Source: Pelagibacteraceae bacterium (GTDB lineage Bacteria > Pseudomonadota > Alphaproteobacteria > Pelagibacterales > Pelagibacteraceae). Taken from it: a stretch of 36,447 bases of DNA. The stretch's first letter is position 1, and each line of letters begins with the position of its first letter. A model generated the notes under the pieces. That model ran no database searches. It was not told the origin of the DNA and saw only the letters and a program-made list of their open reading frames with translations. Below are positions 32,740-36,447 of the stretch, in pieces. Both the position numbers and the translations under genes were made by a program. The DNA lies in contig NYVZ01000018.1 of the NCBI GenBank assembly GCA_002684895.1, positions 40,704 through 77,150 on the forward strand, in the 5' to 3' direction.

Positions 32740-33263
32740 AGAATTTTTTCTATAGCGGATATTAGTTTGGAGCTATTAGGTTTTGTTAATGAGCCAAATG
32801 TATCCTCTATTTGACCAGATTTATTTATTAATATTTTATAAAAATTCCATTTAGGCTTAAATCCAGCTGTATCATTGGCCCATTTGAAGAATGGATGTGC
32901 ATTTTCACCCTTTATATTTGTAATATCAGTCATTGGAAAATTAATGCCAAAATTTACTTCACAAAATTTTTTTACCTCTTCTTTGTTTTGGAGTTCCTGA
33001 TTAAAGTCATTAGAAGAAACGCCTATTACAACAAAATCTTTTTTTTTATATTTATCCCATAAAGACTGCAAACCTTCATACTGATTTGTAAAACCGCATT
33101 TACTTGCAACATTAACTACTAGTATAGTTTTACCTTTGTATTTAGATAGGTTTATCTCTTCGCTATCTATTGAATTAAATTTAAAATCAAAAGCATTTTT
33201 CATATTTGCACTTACTGGACTATATAATAAAATAATTAAAATTAGTAATTTAAGCGATCGCAT
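32736..33263 (-). CDS. Exported glutathione peroxidase-family protein
   Basis: Thiol peroxidase of the GPx family that reduces hydroperoxides. Residues 1-19 (MRSLKLLILIILLYSPVSA) form a Sec signal peptide, so the mature protein should be periplasmic. The peroxidatic Cys is at about 56 in VNVASKCGFTN; WNFYKILI supplies the Trp/Asn of the tetrad; a second Cys in KKFCEVNFGINFPM near 99 suits a thioredoxin-type resolving Cys. In the motif usually NQF the sequence reads SSNDF, so the tetrad Gln is Asp, as I recall for some bacterial members. It overlaps nhaA by 14 bases and is probably cotranscribed with it. Confidence 0.9.
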   Translation of the reverse strand: MRSLKLLILIILLYSPVSANMKNAFDFKFNSIDSEEINLSKYKGKTILVVNVASKCGFTNQYEGLQSLWDKYKKKDFVVIGVSSNDFNQELQNKEEVKKFCEVNFGINFPMTDITNIKGENAHPFFKWANDTAGFKPKWNFYKILINKSGQIEDTFGSLTKPNSSKLISAIEKIL

Positions 33264-34440
33264 TCTTTTTTTTAGTTGTTATCAACAATAAGGCATAACC
33301 AGCCAATGTTGAAAATAGTGATCCTAATAGAACGCCAATTTTTACTCCGTCTATAATTTCCGACTCAGGAAATGCTAAATTTCCAACAAACAAACTCATA
33401 GTAAAACCTATTCCAGTAAGAATACCAACGCCATAAAAACTTCCCCAACTTGCATCATTAGGTTTTTCTGCTAATCCGAATTTAATTGCACCAACTGAGA
33501 AAATAAATACTCCGACTTGTTTTCCAATAAATAATCCAAGACAAATTCCAATTGGAACTGGTTCTAAAAACTGCGCAAATGACATTCCATCAAAGTTAAC
33601 ACCAGCGTTTCCGAAAGCAAATATTGGCATTATTATAAATGACACATAAGGGGCTAAAGTATGCTCAACATGTTTTAACATTGATTTACCATGATGAGAT
33701 GAATCTTGTTTGTGTGGTATAGTGATTGCCAAAAGTACTCCGGCAATTGTAGCATGAACACCAGACTCATGTGTAAAGAACCACATAAAAATTCCAACAA
33801 AAAGATATAGCGAGAAGTATTTAACGTTAAATTTATTTAGAATTAGAAGTATAGCAAAACATGCAAACATTAGGCCCAAGTATGTAGTATTTAATTCAGT
33901 TGTATAAAATATTGCTATAATAATAACAGCGCCCATGTCATCGATAATAGCAAGAGCAACCAAAAATACTTTGAGAGACAAGGGGACTCTTGATCCCAAT
34001 AAAGATAATATACCAATAGAAAATGCAATATCCGTTGCTGATGGTATTGCCCATCCCCTTAATGTTTCCGGTGTCTGGATATTAAAAGCTACATATATTA
34101 AAGCTGGCACTAACATACCGCCAACAGCTCCCATTATTGGTAGTGCAGCCTGAGTTGGTCTAGATAATTCACCTTCCACAAACTCCCTTTTAATTTCTAG
34201 TCCTACTACTAAGAAAAAAATTGCCATTAAGGCATCATTGATCCAATGAAATAAAGATAATTTAAGTTTAAAGTCTCCAAAACCTAATGAATAATATGTC
34301 TTTAATGCTTTGAAATAGTCTTCAGACAGTACAGAATTACTAATTATTAAAGCAATAATCGTCATCACAAGCAAAGTTATGCCTGCAGTACTTTCATGCT
34401 TGATATACCATTTGAAAAACGATGAAATTTTTAGGATCAT
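33250..34440 (-). CDS. nhaA: Na+/H+ antiporter NhaA
   Basis: Electrogenic antiporter exporting Na+ in exchange for H+. The 396 residues form about 12 helices with LFHWINDALMAIFFLVVGLE at 62-81, PSATDIAFSIGILSLLGSR, and ALAIIDDMGAVIIIAIFYT containing the paired ion-binding aspartates, then a C-terminal GILTGIGFTMSLFVGNLAF. Motifs align closely with E. coli NhaA. A sodium circuit fits a marine organism, which is inference. Upstream lies a perfect 19-bp palindrome, and the gene is divergent from tRNA-Pro. Its 3' end overlaps the peroxidase gene. Confidence 0.96.
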   Translation of the reverse strand: MILKISSFFKWYIKHESTAGITLLVMTIIALIISNSVLSEDYFKALKTYYSLGFGDFKLKLSLFHWINDALMAIFFLVVGLEIKREFVEGELSRPTQAALPIMGAVGGMLVPALIYVAFNIQTPETLRGWAIPSATDIAFSIGILSLLGSRVPLSLKVFLVALAIIDDMGAVIIIAIFYTTELNTTYLGLMFACFAILLILNKFNVKYFSLYLFVGIFMWFFTHESGVHATIAGVLLAITIPHKQDSSHHGKSMLKHVEHTLAPYVSFIIMPIFAFGNAGVNFDGMSFAQFLEPVPIGICLGLFIGKQVGVFIFSVGAIKFGLAEKPNDASWGSFYGVGILTGIGFTMSLFVGNLAFPESEIIDGVKIGVLLGSLFSTLAGYALLLITTKKKNAIA

Positions 34441-34456
34441 AATAATTTATTACCAC

Positions 34457-34475
34457 TTTCATTTTAAAAATGAAA
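34457..34475. repeat. Perfect 19-bp palindrome upstream of nhaA
   Basis: TTTCATTTT-A-AAAATGAAA is an inverted repeat with 9-bp arms around a single base, 16 bases before the nhaA ATG (minus strand). The 83-base divergent gap (34441-34523) between nhaA and tRNA-Pro otherwise holds only A/T-rich sequence. The repeat could be an operator for nhaA or a 5'-UTR hairpin. In such A/T-rich DNA a chance repeat is possible, but 9-bp arms with G-C pairs are uncommon. Confidence 0.45.
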
Positions 34476-34523
34476 TTCTTAATTCTTTAAAAGATCAATA
34501 AAAAATGTATATAAGTTATCAGT

Positions 34524-34600
<77 letters not shown>

Positions 34601-34613
34601 AAATTTAACAAAT

Positions 34614-34895
34614 ATGAAAAAAGCTAAAATTTACATGCCATCTAAGACCGCAACTCAGTCAGGTCTGAATAAGAGTAAAAAATGGGTATTAGAATTTATT
34701 AAAGAAAACAATAATTACGATCATTTAATGAACTGGGAAAGCTCTGCCGATACGCAATCTCAAGTAAAACTTTTTTTTGTCAATAAAAATGCTGCAATAA
34801 ATTATGCTAAGAAAAATAATATTAATTACGAGATAACAGAAGCCAAAAAAATAAAAAAAATTATTAAATCGTATGCAGACAATTTCCTCTCATAA
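34614..34895 (+). CDS. NDUFS4-like NADH dehydrogenase accessory subunit
   Basis: Matches the ETC complex I subunit family related to mitochondrial NDUFS4 (18 kDa subunit), present in Alphaproteobacteria but not E. coli. I start at ATG 34614 (93 residues), since a longer frame would begin inside tRNA-Pro. Signatures: AKIYMPSKTATQSGLNKSKK near 4-23, WVLEF, LMNWESSADTQSQVKLFF near 38-55 and a basic C-terminus. The gene is far from any nuo operon here. In mitochondria this subunit lies near the NADH-oxidising arm; the same role is inferred. Confidence 0.9.
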   Translation: MKKAKIYMPSKTATQSGLNKSKKWVLEFIKENNNYDHLMNWESSADTQSQVKLFFVNKNAAINYAKKNNINYEITEAKKIKKIIKSYADNFLS

Positions 34896-34897
34896 AA

Positions 34898-35872
34898 ATG
34901 TTTAGAAGCTTTTTCCTTAACAAAAAATGGTTTTTGTGGTCTTGGGGTGGTGGATTGTTTTTATTATTATCTCTTTTGGTCCAAGTTACAATCACTGTTA
35001 AAATTAATGAATGGTACAAAGGTTTCTATGATCTATTGCAAAAACCTACTGAAAATGACATTTCAATGTTTTGGGATAAAATTATTGAATTTGCTTATCT
35101 AGCAATGCCGTACGTTATCTTAGCTACAATTACCGCTTACTTTACAAGATTATATGCATTTAGATGGAGAGAGGCTATGACATTTGATTACATACCTATT
35201 TGGTCTTCTGGTAGAGTTAAGGTTGAAGGATCTGCACAAAGATTGCAAGAAGATACAATGCGATTTGCAAAAATTGTAGAAAGCTTAGGTCTTCAAGTTG
35301 TTAGAGCAATTATGACTTTAATTGCGTTTACACCGATACTTTGGTCTTTATCTTCAAAAGTAGAAATTGATTTATTAAAAAATATACCAGGATCACTTGT
35401 ATGGGTAGCATTTGCAACAAGTGTTGGAAGTTTAATTATTAGTTGGTTTGTCGGTATTAAGTTACCCGGATTAGAGTATAATAATCAAAAAGTAGAAGCC
35501 AAATTTAGAAAGGAATTAGTTTATGGAGAAGATGATAGAGATGCTTATGCTAAACCTGATACAATTTTTGAATTATTTACAGGAATAAAATTTAATTATC
35601 ATCGACTTTTTCTTCACTATGGATATTTTGATATCTGGGTTAATATTTATGATCAATTTATGGTAATAGTTCCTTATCTTGTTATGGCCCCAGGTTTATT
35701 CACTGGTGCTATCACTTTAGGCTTTGTTATTCAGGTATCAAATGCTTTTGCAAGGGTTCATAGTAGTTTTTCTTTATTTACTCAAAATTGGACAACTATT
35801 ACGGAGTTAAGATCTATTTATAAGAGACTTAATGAGTTTGAAACTGCTATTGGATACAAAAAAATAGCTTAG
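34898..35872 (+). CDS. SbmA/BacA-like peptide transporter, N-terminally short
   Basis: Inner-membrane protein related to SbmA/BacA, proton-driven importers of peptides. The 324 residues include NEWYKGFYDLLQKP near 36-49, YAFRWREAMTFDYIPIW, AQRLQEDTMRFAKIVESLGL near 111-130, VGIKLPGLEYNNQKVEAKFR, KELVYGEDDRDAYAKP and SIYKRLNEFE near the end. E. coli SbmA has 406 residues; about 80 at the N-terminus, including the first membrane helices, are absent here. The frame begins two bases after the complex I gene stop, so no longer start is available. Whether it still transports peptides is uncertain. Confidence 0.88.
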   Translation: MFRSFFLNKKWFLWSWGGGLFLLLSLLVQVTITVKINEWYKGFYDLLQKPTENDISMFWDKIIEFAYLAMPYVILATITAYFTRLYAFRWREAMTFDYIPIWSSGRVKVEGSAQRLQEDTMRFAKIVESLGLQVVRAIMTLIAFTPILWSLSSKVEIDLLKNIPGSLVWVAFATSVGSLIISWFVGIKLPGLEYNNQKVEAKFRKELVYGEDDRDAYAKPDTIFELFTGIKFNYHRLFLHYGYFDIWVNIYDQFMVIVPYLVMAPGLFTGAITLGFVIQVSNAFARVHSSFSLFTQNWTTITELRSIYKRLNEFETAIGYKKIA

Positions 35873-36447
35873 CCGGTATCTATAATATTAAGAATTTTAT
35901 CTTTTTTAAAAATCTTTAGAAGTGTTTCATATTTATTTTGATCATTTTCTTGAAGTAAATTTAGGTTGTTTTTCGCAAGCTCAAAAAGATGTGAATGGTA
36001 AATAGGGTCTGCAATCATAAAGTTTTTTTCACCACTCTGTTGATAGCCAATAATATCTCCATATCCTCTGAGTTTTAAATCTTCCTCAGAAATATAAAAA
36101 CCATCATTAGAATCTTTCATAATTTTCAATCTTTTTTTACCAGTCTCAGAAATTGTTGAAGAATACAACAAAATACAATTCGCTTGATTGCCAGATCTAC
36201 CAACCCTACCTCTTAGTTGGTGCAATTGTGCGAGGCCAAATCGTTCAGCGTTTTCAATGACAATGGTATTTGCATTAGGATTATCGATACCAACCTCTAT
36301 AACAGTAGTGGAGATAATACCTTTGACATCCCCATTTATAAAATCTTGCATTATTTTTTCTTTTTCTTCTTTTTTAAGAGAACCATGAATTAGTCCAATA
36401 TTATAACTAATTTTTTTCTTCAAAGATTCGTACCTTTTGATGGCTGC
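35869..36447 (-). CDS. recG: ATP-dependent DNA helicase RecG, C-terminal part (cut by window edge)
   Basis: Fork-reversal and branch-migration helicase. Only the C-terminal part (about 192 residues) is in the window; the frame stays open through the last base, and the apparent TTG start at 36423 is internal (AAIKRYESL precedes it). Motifs: IGLIHGSLKKEEKEKIMQDF, STTVIEVGIDNPNA (motif V), and AERFGLAQLHQLRGRVGRSG (motif VI). LRGYGDIIGYQQSG marks the C-terminal wedge-linked region of RecG and separates it from Mfd and PriA. It converges on the SbmA-like gene, overlapping by four bases. Confidence 0.93.
   Translation of the reverse strand, partial: AAIKRYESLKKKISYNIGLIHGSLKKEEKEKIMQDFINGDVKGIISTTVIEVGIDNPNANTIVIENAERFGLAQLHQLRGRVGRSGNQANCILLYSSTISETGKKRLKIMKDSNDGFYISEEDLKLRGYGDIIGYQQSGEKNFMIADPIYHSHLFELAKNNLNLLQENDQNKYETLLKIFKKDKILNIIDTG

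Noticed and set aside
31946..34523. Integrated element with attachment repeats from the tRNA 3' ends
   Set aside because: No integrase and no second copy of either tRNA 3' segment is visible in the window.

Overview
The window is a strongly A+T-rich, densely packed bacterial chromosome segment. Gene content and order point to an alphaproteobacterium with a streamlined genome, most likely in or near the SAR11 clade (Pelagibacterales). Pointers are the rsh-pyrE-pdxJ-acpS-lepB-rnc-era-recO-parC run, the rpiB-glyA-nrdR-ribD-ribE-ribBA-ribH-nusB run, hom-glpX-recJ, a ubiquinol-cytochrome c chaperone homologue and an NDUFS4-like complex I subunit. Many neighbouring genes overlap by 1-32 bases. This placement is inferred from content and order; no 16S or phylogeny is available here.

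Layout. (1) 1-2883: an unrecognised membrane protein (5' edge) converging on a soluble lytic transglycosylase gene. (2) 2923-13675: one unbroken plus-strand string: lysine biosynthesis (dapA), trans-translation (smpB), folate (folK), a short RelA/SpoT enzyme, pyrE, pdxJ, acpS, lepB, rnc, era, recO, parC and a flavin-reductase-like gene. (3) 13743-21598: rpiB, glyA, nrdR, the riboflavin genes, nusB, then a proton-pumping pyrophosphatase. (4) 21603-24531: bamE, facing away from and overlapping the cytochrome bc1 chaperone gene, then rpmF-plsX-ihfA-merR-rpmG. (5) 24532-31822: a small chorismate mutase (minus), ctaA, rplM-rpsI with a visible terminator, then argC-hom-glpX-recJ. (6) 31871-34600: a segment bracketed by tRNA-Glu and tRNA-Pro, holding an unrecognised membrane protein, a near-consensus Fur box over a sigma70-like promoter that drives a 59-residue protein with eight cysteines, a 37-codon membrane-peptide ORF, an exported glutathione peroxidase and nhaA. 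(7) 34614-36447: the NDUFS4-like subunit, a shortened SbmA/BacA-like transporter and the 3' part of recG, cut by the window edge.

Most of the window is housekeeping. The items most worth a second look are the Fur-box/cysteine-rich mini-protein locus; an A11 tract that puts the natural lepB start out of frame; a RibBA whose GTP cyclohydrolase II half has lost its zinc-site cysteines; an RSH enzyme that keeps ACT but lacks the helical and cysteine regions; an NrdR with a displaced zinc-ribbon cysteine; and head-to-head genes whose start codons face each other within 8 bp. I found no CRISPR array, insertion sequence, prophage or defence system.
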